Below are positions 27,636-35,032 of a stretch of 64,000 nucleotides of DNA, piece by piece. Position numbers and translations under genes: made by a program. Origin of the DNA: Alteribacter lacisalsi (GTDB lineage: Bacteria; Bacillota; Bacilli; Bacillales; Salisediminibacteriaceae); NCBI RefSeq assembly GCF_003226345.1, contig NZ_PDOF01000003.1, forward strand, positions 124,001-188,000, given 5' to 3'. How positions within the stretch are numbered: position 1 is the first letter of the stretch; each line of letters starts with the position of its first letter. Under the pieces are notes generated by a model. The model searched no databases. It was given only the letters and a program-made list of their open reading frames with translations, and was not told the origin of the DNA.

Positions 27636-28586
27636 TTACCGGGTTGTCTGTGAGGCCATGAGGGTGAGGCTTCCGTTGAGTTCGTAACTTCGGACGGTGG
27701 CGGGGATGATGAAGTGGACCCCTTTTCGGATGGTGCGCGTTTCGCCGTCTTCGGTGATGGTGCCTTCTCCCTCAATAACGCTCATAAGGAGGTAGTGATC
27801 GTTTATGCGGCTCGTGTGTCCGTTAAGTTTCCAGTGATCGACGGTGAAGTACTGCTCCGAAATGAGACGGGTGATGTGCAGGCCGCCTTCACGTGTTTCG
27901 CTCTGTTCAGGTTTTGCGTCTTTGTGCGGGACCATGGAGCAGGCGACGGAATCTTTGAGATGAAGGTCCCGGGTATTGCCGGCGTCATCGGTCCGGTCGT
28001 AATCGTAAAAGCGGTAGGTGATGTCGGAACTCTGCTGGATTTCCAGAATCATGATCCCTTTTCCGATGGCGTGTACCGTACCGCTTGGGACGTAGTAAAA
28101 ATCGCCTTTCTGGACGGGAACATCACGGAACAGGCGGTCCCATTCGCCGTCGTCCACCATCTGTGTGAGTTCTTCACGTGATTTGGCGCTGTGCCCGAGA
28201 ATCAGTTTGGCATCCGGGTCGTGGTCGAGAATGTACCAGCATTCAGTTTTGCCGAATGCGTAGTTTTCGTGTTCTTTTGCGTACGTGTCGTCAGGATGAA
28301 CCTGGACGCTCAAATCATCCTGGGCGTCAATAATTTTGACAAGGAGCGGGAATTCATCTCCAGGTTCGTTGTTAAACAGTTGGCGGTTGTTTTCCCACAG
28401 TTCGCGAACGGTTTTGCCATCATGGGGGCCTCCAGTGACACGGTTTGTGCCGTTTTTATGTCCAGAAATGCCCCAGCACTCGCCGGTGCGATCTGATGGA
28501 ATCGGGTAATCAAACTGCGTGAGGAGGCGGCTGCCGCCCCATATTTTTTCTTTGAATTCAGGTGATAGAAACAGAATGTTTGTCAT
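27636..28586 (-). CDS. manA: Type I mannose-6-phosphate isomerase
   Basis: The enzyme interconverts mannose-6-phosphate and fructose-6-phosphate, with zinc as cofactor. The 316-residue protein opens FLSPEFKEKIWGG, has the metal motif VQVHPDD and GKTECWYIL, and the second cupin half with HAIGKGIMILEIQQSSDITY, all typical of Bacillus ManA. The start at 28586 has GGAGGA at 7 nt; the upstream in-frame extension is promoter DNA. It is divergent from the GH13 gene, 276 nt away, with which it could share catabolite control. Confidence 0.93.
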   Translation of the reverse strand: MTNILFLSPEFKEKIWGGSRLLTQFDYPIPSDRTGECWGISGHKNGTNRVTGGPHDGKTVRELWENNRQLFNNEPGDEFPLLVKIIDAQDDLSVQVHPDDTYAKEHENYAFGKTECWYILDHDPDAKLILGHSAKSREELTQMVDDGEWDRLFRDVPVQKGDFYYVPSGTVHAIGKGIMILEIQQSSDITYRFYDYDRTDDAGNTRDLHLKDSVACSMVPHKDAKPEQSETREGGLHITRLISEQYFTVDHWKLNGHTSRINDHYLLMSVIEGEGTITEDGETRTIRKGVHFIIPATVRSYELNGSLTLMASQTTR

Positions 28587-28642
28587 GAATATTCCTCCGG
28601 TCCGGTGATGCCAGCCGATTGTAGACGCGCTTTCATGCACCG

Positions 28643-28651
28643 TGGTATACT
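28643..28651 (+). promoter_or_regulatory. Extended -10 promoter of the GH13 gene
   Basis: TGGTATACT is an extended -10 element without a good -35 box, about 210 nt upstream of the start codon. A TAGACGCGCTTTCA half-cre-like sequence overlaps it at 28622–28635. Confidence 0.5.
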
Positions 28652-28688
28652 GTCGATATGTAAGAGACAGTGTTTTTTTCAGCGGTCG

Positions 28689-28702
28689 TGCAAGCGGTTG
28701 CA
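28689..28702. promoter_or_regulatory. Catabolite-responsive element (cre)
   Basis: TGCAAGCGGTTGCA fits TGNNANCGNTNNCA with symmetrical ends. It lies about 40 nt downstream of the -10 box of the GH13 gene, a position where CcpA would block elongation or initiation. HprK at 2.4–3.4 kb is the upstream regulator of CcpA. Confidence 0.7.
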
Positions 28703-28862
28703 CTTTCTTTTCCTCTGTATAGGACCGCCTGTCTATTTTAAACGTTATGCAGTCGGGAATCAACGCGGTGCAGGATTCCTGCGGGCAAAGAAAACGACTC
28801 ATAACTTATTTTTCCATTTATGTACGCAACAAGGTCAATAACAACAATACAGGAGGGATTTG

Positions 28863-30641
28863 ATGATAAAGGAAGCTGTGTTTCACCAGCCTAAATCTCA
28901 TTATGCGTATGCGTATGACAAGGAGACGCTTCATATCCGGATCCGCACGAAAAGAAATGATATGGACAATGTGTATGTTGTTCACGGGGACAAGTACCGC
29001 TTCACACCGGAATACATTCAGACTACGAAAATGGAGAAGTTTGCGAGCGACAGTCTCTTTGATTACTATCAGGCTGCAGTTAAACCGGAATATCGGAGAT
29101 TTGCGTACGCGTTCCGTCTTGAGAGCGGTAAAGAAACGCTTTATTACAATGAGGTCGGTTTCCAGAAGGAAGGCGCCCAGTCCCGGTCCGGGATCGGCAT
29201 GCTTGAATCACCTTCCGGGATGTTTGAATTTCCGTTTTTAAATCCGGTTGACGTGAACAATCCACCTGACTGGGTGAAGAACGCGGTGTTTTATCAGATT
29301 TTCCCTGAGCGGTTTGCCAACGGGGACCCGTCACTTAACCCGCCGGGCACTGAGGAGTGGACCCATGACGCTGAGCCGACAAGGGACAATTTCTTCGGGG
29401 GCGATCTGCAGGGTGTGATCGACAATCTTGGATACCTTGAGGAACTGGGTATTACGTGCATCTACTTCACTCCGTTTTTCGAGGCAAAATCAAATCATAA
29501 ATACGACACGATTGATTACTTAAAGGTAGATCCGCAGTTTGGCGATAACGAAAAAGCGAAGGAGCTTGTGAGGGAAGCCCGCAAGCGTGGTATAAAAGTG
29601 ATGCTGGACGCGGTGTTCAACCACAGCGGATACTACTTCCCGCCATTTCAAGATGTGCTGAAAAACGGACGTAAATCCCGTTTTGCAAACTGGTTCCACC
29701 TCCGTGAGGAGGAGGTCGTTACCGAGCCGCAGCCGAATTACGATACGTTTGGCTTTGTTGCCTCCATGCCGAAGCTGAACACGGAAAACCGTGAAGTGAA
29801 GGCGTACCTTCTTGAAGTGGCCCGCTACTGGGTCGAGGATGTAGGCGTTGATGGCTGGCGTCTTGACGTGGCAAACGAAGTAGATCACCAGTTCTGGCGC
29901 GAATTCCGTGACGTTGTGAAGAAAGCCAATCCGGAGGCGTACATTCTCGGGGAGATCTGGCACAACTCCATGGCGTGGCTTGGTGGCGATCAGTTTGATG
30001 CTGTCATGAACTACCCGGTGACGAACAGTATTCTCGAGTTTTTTGCCATGAAGGAAATTGATGCGGAGGCGTTCATGGGGCGTCTGGATGCGATTCAGGT
30101 GGCATATCCGAAACAGGTAAACGAATCGGCGTTTAACCTGCTTGATTCCCACGATACCCCCCGTCTGCTTACAATTGCCGAAGGGGACAAGGACCGGATG
30201 AAGCTGGCGGCTACGTTCCAGCTCACCTACACCGGTGCGCCGTGCATTTACTACGGAGATGAAATCGGTATGGCCGGCGGAAACGACCCGGGATGCCGCG
30301 CGCCGATGATCTGGGACGAGGAACACCAGGACCGGGACCTGTTTGATTTCTACAAAAATCTGATTCAGCTTCGTAAAGAGCATCGGGCTCTGCGTGACGG
30401 AACGTTCCGTTTCCTCTCGGCTGGAAAAGGCAATCACTATGTGGCGTATGAACGGACAGACGGCAACAGCCGATTTGTGTTCCTGTTAAATGGATCCGAT
30501 GAGGAGATCACCATTAACCTCACTGGTCTCGGCAAAGGAACATTTGTAAATGTGGAAGGAAACGAGCGTTTTCAGGTGAAGCGCAGTAAGCTGAAAGTTA
30601 CAGCTGGCGCGAACAGTGCGTTGATTTTGAAGGAGCAGTGA
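28863..30641 (+). CDS. GH13 cyclomaltodextrinase/neopullulanase/maltogenic amylase
   Basis: This 592-residue cytoplasmic enzyme (no signal peptide) opens cyclodextrins and splits pullulan or maltodextrins. Residues 1–125 form the N-terminal CBM34-type domain. The TIM barrel carries the four GH13 regions: DAVFNHSGYYF, GWRLDVANEVD (nucleophile Asp335), ILGEIWH (acid/base Glu364) and LLDSHDT (Asp431). The VANE sequence after the nucleophile is typical of the GH13_20 group. The start is the ATG at 28863 after GGAGGG. A cre site in the leader and the adjacent manA and ROK kinase genes point to carbohydrate use. Substrate preference cannot be set from sequence. Confidence 0.93.
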   Translation: MIKEAVFHQPKSHYAYAYDKETLHIRIRTKRNDMDNVYVVHGDKYRFTPEYIQTTKMEKFASDSLFDYYQAAVKPEYRRFAYAFRLESGKETLYYNEVGFQKEGAQSRSGIGMLESPSGMFEFPFLNPVDVNNPPDWVKNAVFYQIFPERFANGDPSLNPPGTEEWTHDAEPTRDNFFGGDLQGVIDNLGYLEELGITCIYFTPFFEAKSNHKYDTIDYLKVDPQFGDNEKAKELVREARKRGIKVMLDAVFNHSGYYFPPFQDVLKNGRKSRFANWFHLREEEVVTEPQPNYDTFGFVASMPKLNTENREVKAYLLEVARYWVEDVGVDGWRLDVANEVDHQFWREFRDVVKKANPEAYILGEIWHNSMAWLGGDQFDAVMNYPVTNSILEFFAMKEIDAEAFMGRLDAIQVAYPKQVNESAFNLLDSHDTPRLLTIAEGDKDRMKLAATFQLTYTGAPCIYYGDEIGMAGGNDPGCRAPMIWDEEHQDRDLFDFYKNLIQLRKEHRALRDGTFRFLSAGKGNHYVAYERTDGNSRFVFLLNGSDEEITINLTGLGKGTFVNVEGNERFQVKRSKLKVTAGANSALILKEQ

Positions 30642-30757
30642 TTTTGCAGGCTGTTGAAGTATTGGCGTTCGTTTAAGGTGGTTCACATTTATTTAGAGTG
30701 TTTCACCTGAGCGGCCTCTTCTTAAATAGCCATCAGAATGATTTATCCCATATAAGG

Positions 30758-30791
30758 AAGCTGACCGTCTGTGGTCAGCCTCTTTTTTTTT
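30758..30791 (+). terminator. Terminator of the GH13 gene
   Basis: GCTGACC, loop GTCTGT, GGTCAGC, then C and a run of T on the plus strand. It lies between convergent genes, so it may also help stop the ROK transcript, although the U-tract on that strand is poor. Confidence 0.85.
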
Positions 30792-30798
30792 ACCTCAA

Positions 30799-31713
30799 CT
30801 ATTCGCGGTACATCGGGAGCAGGGCAGCTCCGATTACACCGGCACTCTGACCGAGATCTGCAAGCGTGAGTCTGAGTGTTTTCTGCATGCTAGGATAAAG
30901 AAGCGGAACGGTTTTCTCTTTCAGCAGCGGAAGCATTCGTTCCTGCTGCATCACACCGCCGCCGAACACAAATACAGCCGGATCGAAGCTGTTTGCCAGG
31001 TTGGCCACGGCAATCGCCAGATAGCCGGCGGCTTCTTCAATGATCGCTTCCGCGTACCGATTCCCTTTTTCCGCCTTGGTGAAGACTGTTTCAGCTTTGC
31101 CGTCCAGGCCGAGCTTTCGTTTTCCTTCGCGGCCGATCGCCGTGCCGGATGCGAGCCCTTCAAGAGCGCCGGCATTTAACGTGCCAAAACGCTCCCCTCC
31201 TGGCTGCACGATCATATTCCCGATTTCTCCTGCATTGCCGGTTGCCCCTGAAAATAATCTGCCGTTAATTACGATACCCGCACCGATTCCGGTGCTCAGA
31301 GTTATGTAAATGGTGCTCGATTGTCCGGCACCGGCGCCGAACCGGGCTTCCCCAAGGGCAGCTGCGCTCGCATCGTTGTCGAGTGTGACAGAAAGGCCGG
31401 TTGCGGTTTCAAGCTCTTTTTTCAAAGCGAAACCGTCCCATCCTGGCAGATTAGGCGGATCAAGCAGTGTGCCCGAAAACGGATTAAGCGGCCCGGGGCA
31501 TCCGATTCCGATTTGGTAAACCGGTTCGTCTGCCTGCCTGCTGATGCGCCTAACTGCTTCGACTGTACGGTTCACAAAAGCTTTAGTGCCTTTTTGCGGT
31601 GCGGTTTCTTCCTGTTCTCTCGCAAGGATCTTTCCCTCTCTGTCTACCAGCGCCACCCTGGTGCTGGTACCGCCAATATCGATGCCGATCGCCGGCATAT
31701 TCCCTTTCATCAT
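30799..31713 (-). CDS. ROK-family sugar kinase lacking the zinc-binding motif
   Basis: The 304-residue protein has the ATP phosphate-binding opening IGIDIGGTSTRVAL, GCPGPLNPFSG, the catalytic NDASAAALGEARFG (Asp114) and STGIGAGIVING. ROK kinases normally bind structural zinc through a His and the CxCGxxGCxE motif. Here the His position is Asn166 and the Cys motif reads GERFGTLNAGALE, with no cysteine. The glucose- or fructose-kinase type is therefore uncertain. GAGGAGG precedes the ATG. It is convergent with the GH13 gene and divergent from the symporter pair, so glucose phosphorylation after maltodextrin breakdown is a reasonable inference. Confidence 0.85.
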   Translation of the reverse strand: MMKGNMPAIGIDIGGTSTRVALVDREGKILAREQEETAPQKGTKAFVNRTVEAVRRISRQADEPVYQIGIGCPGPLNPFSGTLLDPPNLPGWDGFALKKELETATGLSVTLDNDASAAALGEARFGAGAGQSSTIYITLSTGIGAGIVINGRLFSGATGNAGEIGNMIVQPGGERFGTLNAGALEGLASGTAIGREGKRKLGLDGKAETVFTKAEKGNRYAEAIIEEAAGYLAIAVANLANSFDPAVFVFGGGVMQQERMLPLLKEKTVPLLYPSMQKTLRLTLADLGQSAGVIGAALLPMYRE

Positions 31714-31798
31714 ATCGTCCTCCTCGCTTGTTCAGTTGTGAGCGTTTTTTCTGTATTTTCTGATTTATACTATAATACCAGAAAAGGGGGTGTACACT

Positions 31799-31897
31799 TT
31801 GACTTTTGGGATTCTTTTCGGCCTCGTCATAGTGCCACTGGCGATTCTGGCACTTGGTCTCGGCTGTTATGCCATTACAGCTCGTCAGGATGAGTAG
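31799..31897 (+). CDS. 32-residue symporter small accessory protein
   Basis: A TTG-initiated frame encodes MTFGILFGLVIVPLAILAL followed by GLGCYAITARQDE, one membrane helix with a short charged tail. AAAAGGGGGTG lies 6 nt before the TTG. Peptides of this size and pattern are encoded directly before many sodium:solute symporter genes in Bacillaceae. Here the symporter starts 57 nt downstream, in the same direction. A TATAAT at 31771–31776 is the likely -10 box for both. The role in symporter assembly is inferred from context. Confidence 0.75.
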   Translation: MTFGILFGLVIVPLAILALGLGCYAITARQDE

Positions 31898-31954
31898 ACG
31901 TTAATTATTGACCACATCAGCAACTGATCACCAGACTTGAAGGGGGAATTCAAA

Positions 31955-33478
31955 TTGGATATTACTGCACACCCACTTACTGTTTCTGTCCTCATCGCCT
32001 ATCTGCTTCTTCTTGTTGCGATCGGCATCTTCAGTTCCCGGAAAAGCTCCGGTGGCCTGACCGATTTTTTCCTTGCGGGACGAAGCCTGAATAAATGGAC
32101 GGTTGCCTTATCCGCCGTCAGTTCCGGCAGAAGTGCGTGGCTCGTTTTAGGGGTAACCGGTACAGCTTATTTAACCGGACTGAATGCGGTCTGGGCGGTT
32201 GCAGGCTACATAACCGTTGAAGTGTTTATGTTTTTCTTTGTGGCCAGACGTTTTCGGAACTTCAGTGAGAAAACCGGGAGCATTACTATTCCGGATATTC
32301 TGGAAAGCCGGCTCGGGGACCGGACGAAAATTATCCGCCTTGTAAGCTCTCTGATTATCCTGTTTTTCATGGTCGCCTATGTGGGAAGCCAGCTGGTAGC
32401 TGGAGGGACTGCCTTTTCCGGAAGCCTCGGCATCACTACTTCCCAGGGAATGTGGCTGACCGCTGCGATCATATTTCTTTATACCATCCTTGGTGGATTT
32501 CATGCCGTCAGTAAAACAGACGTGCTGCAAATCGGCTTCATGTTCTTTTCCCTGATCATTCTGCCGATTGTCGCGCTCGTTCAGATGGGCGGCTTCGGCC
32601 CCGTCCTGGATGTAATGCAGTCAGAAGGAGGCGGCTTTACGAGTCCATTTGCCTTTGCTTTCGGTGCGATTATTGGTCTTATCGGGATCGGTTTCGGAAG
32701 TCCCGGTAATCCGCATATCATCGTTAGGTACATGAGTCTGAAAAACGTGAAGGAAATGCGCCAGGCAGCCCTTATCGCCACGTTCTGGAATGTGATTATG
32801 GGCTGGGGAGCAATCATGGTCGGCTTGATTGGCCGGGTATACTTTCCGTCAGTGGACATGCTGCCGGGTGAAAATAATGAGCAGATTTTTACCTCACTCG
32901 GGGCAGAAGTGCTGAACCCGTTCTTTGCCGGCATTCTTCTTGTCGCTGTTCTGGCAGCGATTATGAGCAGTGCCGACAGCCAGCTTCTTGTCGGGGCAAG
33001 TGCCGTTGTGAGGGACATCTACGACAAACTGTTCGCAAAGGGCAAGGAAATTTCCCAGCGGAAGCTGATTACCTACAGCCGGCTTGTGATCGTGGTGCTG
33101 ATGGGACTGTCCATCTGGCTCGCTTCCACAGCAACGGACTTCGTTTTCTGGATGGTGCTGTTTGCGTTTGGCGGTCTCGGAGCCTGCTTCGGTCCGGCAC
33201 TGATTTTAAGCTTCTACTGGAAGGGACTTTCCCGTACCGGGGTGCTCACCGGCATGATCACGGGCCTCATCACCGTCATTATGGTAGCTGAACAGCCGCA
33301 GTGGACGTACGCATTTATTGACGTGCATGCGTTTCTGAACTCGTATTTCTTCGGCATTACCTATGAAGCCGTGCCCGGCTTTCTTGTTGCCACATTCTTT
33401 ACGGTTGTTGTGAGTCTGTTTACGAAAAAACCGGATCACGCAGACGGCCTTGTTGACGATATGAAAAATGCAGGCTGA
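31955..33478 (+). CDS. Sodium:solute symporter, PutP-like
   Basis: This 507-residue SSSF-family transporter has about 13 membrane helices. Family features are SSRKSSGGLTDFFLAGRSL near the N-terminus, FGSPGNPHIIVRYMSL, and ADSQLLVGASAVVRDIY after the eighth helix. It takes up an organic solute with sodium; the PutP group suggests proline, but SVSSGRS in the sodium-site helix differs from E. coli PutP, so the solute is left open. The start is the TTG at 31955 after AAGGGGG; a TTG six codons earlier overlaps that ribosome-binding site. The 32-residue peptide lies just upstream. Confidence 0.9.
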   Translation: MDITAHPLTVSVLIAYLLLLVAIGIFSSRKSSGGLTDFFLAGRSLNKWTVALSAVSSGRSAWLVLGVTGTAYLTGLNAVWAVAGYITVEVFMFFFVARRFRNFSEKTGSITIPDILESRLGDRTKIIRLVSSLIILFFMVAYVGSQLVAGGTAFSGSLGITTSQGMWLTAAIIFLYTILGGFHAVSKTDVLQIGFMFFSLIILPIVALVQMGGFGPVLDVMQSEGGGFTSPFAFAFGAIIGLIGIGFGSPGNPHIIVRYMSLKNVKEMRQAALIATFWNVIMGWGAIMVGLIGRVYFPSVDMLPGENNEQIFTSLGAEVLNPFFAGILLVAVLAAIMSSADSQLLVGASAVVRDIYDKLFAKGKEISQRKLITYSRLVIVVLMGLSIWLASTATDFVFWMVLFAFGGLGACFGPALILSFYWKGLSRTGVLTGMITGLITVIMVAEQPQWTYAFIDVHAFLNSYFFGITYEAVPGFLVATFFTVVVSLFTKKPDHADGLVDDMKNAG

Positions 33479-33557
33479 TGCCTGGTGAAGCTTGGAACAA
33501 AAGTGTTTCAAATGATGCAAATCCGTACATCAAAATGCGGCAATAATAACCGCTCCT

Positions 33558-33660
33558 GAAAGATACGCTGCTTTCCGCAGGAGGCGGCTGAGCCTCCGCG
33601 TGCTCCGCACTGCGGGGGCTCACCTGCGCTTTTCTTCCTGCAGGAGTCAGCGTATCTTTC
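33558..33660. repeat. GCTTTCCGCGG-family repeat with 13-bp terminal stem, symporter 3' region
   Basis: The ends GAAAGATACGCTG and CAGCGTATCTTTC are perfect complements. Between them are CTTTCCGCAGGAGGCGG, GAGCCTCC, CTGCGGGGGCTCACC and CCTGCAGGAGT, the family core. It lies 80 nt after the symporter stop in a convergent gap. The rest of 33661–33828 shows no gene. Confidence 0.8.
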
Positions 33661-33828
33661 ATCCACTTTTCCAGCTTTTTATTCACGTTTTCATATTAAC
33701 ACCTTACAATATTCGAAGAATCTTATCGCTTACTCGAGTTGCAATGCTCGCAGCTCTTGCTAATCCCGCAGGCGTCTCGTAATTTTGAACAATCAACGAT
33801 TAACCTTCAGGTTTCTAATTTCTTACAC

Positions 33829-33858
33829 AAAAAATAAACCTCAGCTCTCGGCTGAGGT
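33829..33858 (-). terminator. Terminator of the fliDST operon, overlapping the last stop codon
   Basis: ACCTCAGC, loop CGAGA, GCTGAGGT, then TTATTTTTT on the minus strand. The first arm lies inside the last codons of the 33841–34236 gene, whose TGA stop is part of the hairpin. Confidence 0.9.
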
Positions 33859-34236
33859 TTTGAGGTCGGCTTTTTTTCGGGTTACGACTGTGTACCATTC
33901 TTTATAGCATGCGAGCAGAATTTCATGGAGCAGGTGCATGCGTTCACCTGTGTCTTCCAGTTTCTCAACCTGGGCAGCCTGAAGGGCTGCGTCGTGAAAG
34001 TGCCCGAGAACCTCCAGTGCCTCAGGATCGTCACCGAAAATGGACACGATCGTCATGTTTTCAGGGTCGTACGGCAGAATCCCTGCCATCACATCCCTGA
34101 GAAGCCGGTCGCCGATATCCGTGTCATCTTTGATATAACATTCACTCACATAGGCGAGTACGTCTTCGAGCTCTTTCAGAAGATCGCTGTACCTTGTTAT
34201 AAAACGCTGTTGTGCTTCGGTTATGCTTCCACTCAT
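33841..34236 (-). CDS. Hypothetical protein at the end of the fliDST operon
   Basis: This 131-residue acidic, mostly helical cytosolic protein (QQRFITRYSDLLKELEDVLA; LLHEILLACYKEWYTVVTRK) has AAGGTGG at 7 nt before the ATG. It lies 18 nt after fliT and before the operon terminator, so it is expressed with the flagellar cap and chaperone genes. I do not recognise a characterised family. It is about the size of FliS/FliT-type export chaperones, which is a guess from size and position only. Confidence 0.8.
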   Translation of the reverse strand: MSGSITEAQQRFITRYSDLLKELEDVLAYVSECYIKDDTDIGDRLLRDVMAGILPYDPENMTIVSIFGDDPEALEVLGHFHDAALQAAQVEKLEDTGERMHLLHEILLACYKEWYTVVTRKKADLKTSAES

Positions 34237-34254
34237 GTCGAAACCACCTTCGCT

Positions 34255-34605
34255 CTAGTTCCTCCGGTCAATAAAGGCGCCGTCCACAGATGGGGCGGAA
34301 TAGGAATTTTCGTATCTTCTTCCTGTTTCCCTTTTCTTTTTCAACCGGTTTATGTCCATCTTAATGGCAGACATCTCTTCTTTCAACCGGGCATCCACAG
34401 CTGTGTTTAGCTCCGCTGCTTTTTTTAGAAACGGCCCGTCCGCTTCAGGCACGGTGCCGCTCATCGTTGAAAGAACCATTTCCCGCTCCTTGAGAAGTGT
34501 TTCAATCTGATTAATATGGTCATCCCGGTCACCTGGGGCCGGATTTTTTACGGCGTGATCGTAAAGACGTTCGGTAATGCGTAACAGCTCGTAAGCCTTG
34601 CTCAT
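34255..34605 (-). CDS. fliT: Flagellar chaperone FliT
   Basis: This 116-residue helical protein ends in RRYENSYSAPSVDGAFIDRR, a C-terminus typical of Bacillus FliT. FliT binds the cap protein FliD before export. Its ATG overlaps the fliS stop by 4 nt. Sequence identity in this family is low; synteny with fliD and fliS supports it. Confidence 0.85.
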   Translation of the reverse strand: MSKAYELLRITERLYDHAVKNPAPGDRDDHINQIETLLKEREMVLSTMSGTVPEADGPFLKKAAELNTAVDARLKEEMSAIKMDINRLKKKRETGRRYENSYSAPSVDGAFIDRRN

Positions 34606-35003
34606 ATGCGGGTAGCTCCGCCGAACCGGTTTTTCCGGTCCTGTTTAATTACTTCCACCCACGTGTCTCGAAACTCCTTTACAAACGATTCTGCTTCTTT
34701 TAAAGGTGCCGGATCATTTTTAATGTTGGCGTCCGAAATACGGCTTAATATGAAATCGTACATGCGCATCATGTGCTGTGCTGTTTCCGACTCTCCTTTA
34801 AGCGTAATCATCAGCTCTCTGATAATATTCTGCGCCTTAATGAGATTTTCGTTACGTTTTTCTATCTCACCGGCAGCGATCGCTTTTTTCCCATTCCGGA
34901 TAAACTTCAGGCATCCGTCGTAAAGCATGAGTGTGAGCTCACCGGGGGATTTGAACTGGATGTTCTGCTTCTGGTAACTGGCGTACGGATTCTGCATGGC
35001 CAT
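34602..35003 (-). CDS. fliS: Flagellin export chaperone FliS
   Basis: This 133-residue four-helix protein opens NPYASYQKQNIQFKSPGELTLMLYDGCL, the typical FliS N-terminus. FliS binds flagellin's C-terminus and, with FliW and CsrA, takes part in flagellin homeostasis. GGAGG lies 8 nt before the ATG. It overlaps fliT and follows fliD by 29 nt. Confidence 0.95.
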   Translation of the reverse strand: MAMQNPYASYQKQNIQFKSPGELTLMLYDGCLKFIRNGKKAIAAGEIEKRNENLIKAQNIIRELMITLKGESETAQHMMRMYDFILSRISDANIKNDPAPLKEAESFVKEFRDTWVEVIKQDRKNRFGGATRI

Positions 35004-35032
35004 CGTAATATCCTCCTCTGTTATCCTGTTGA

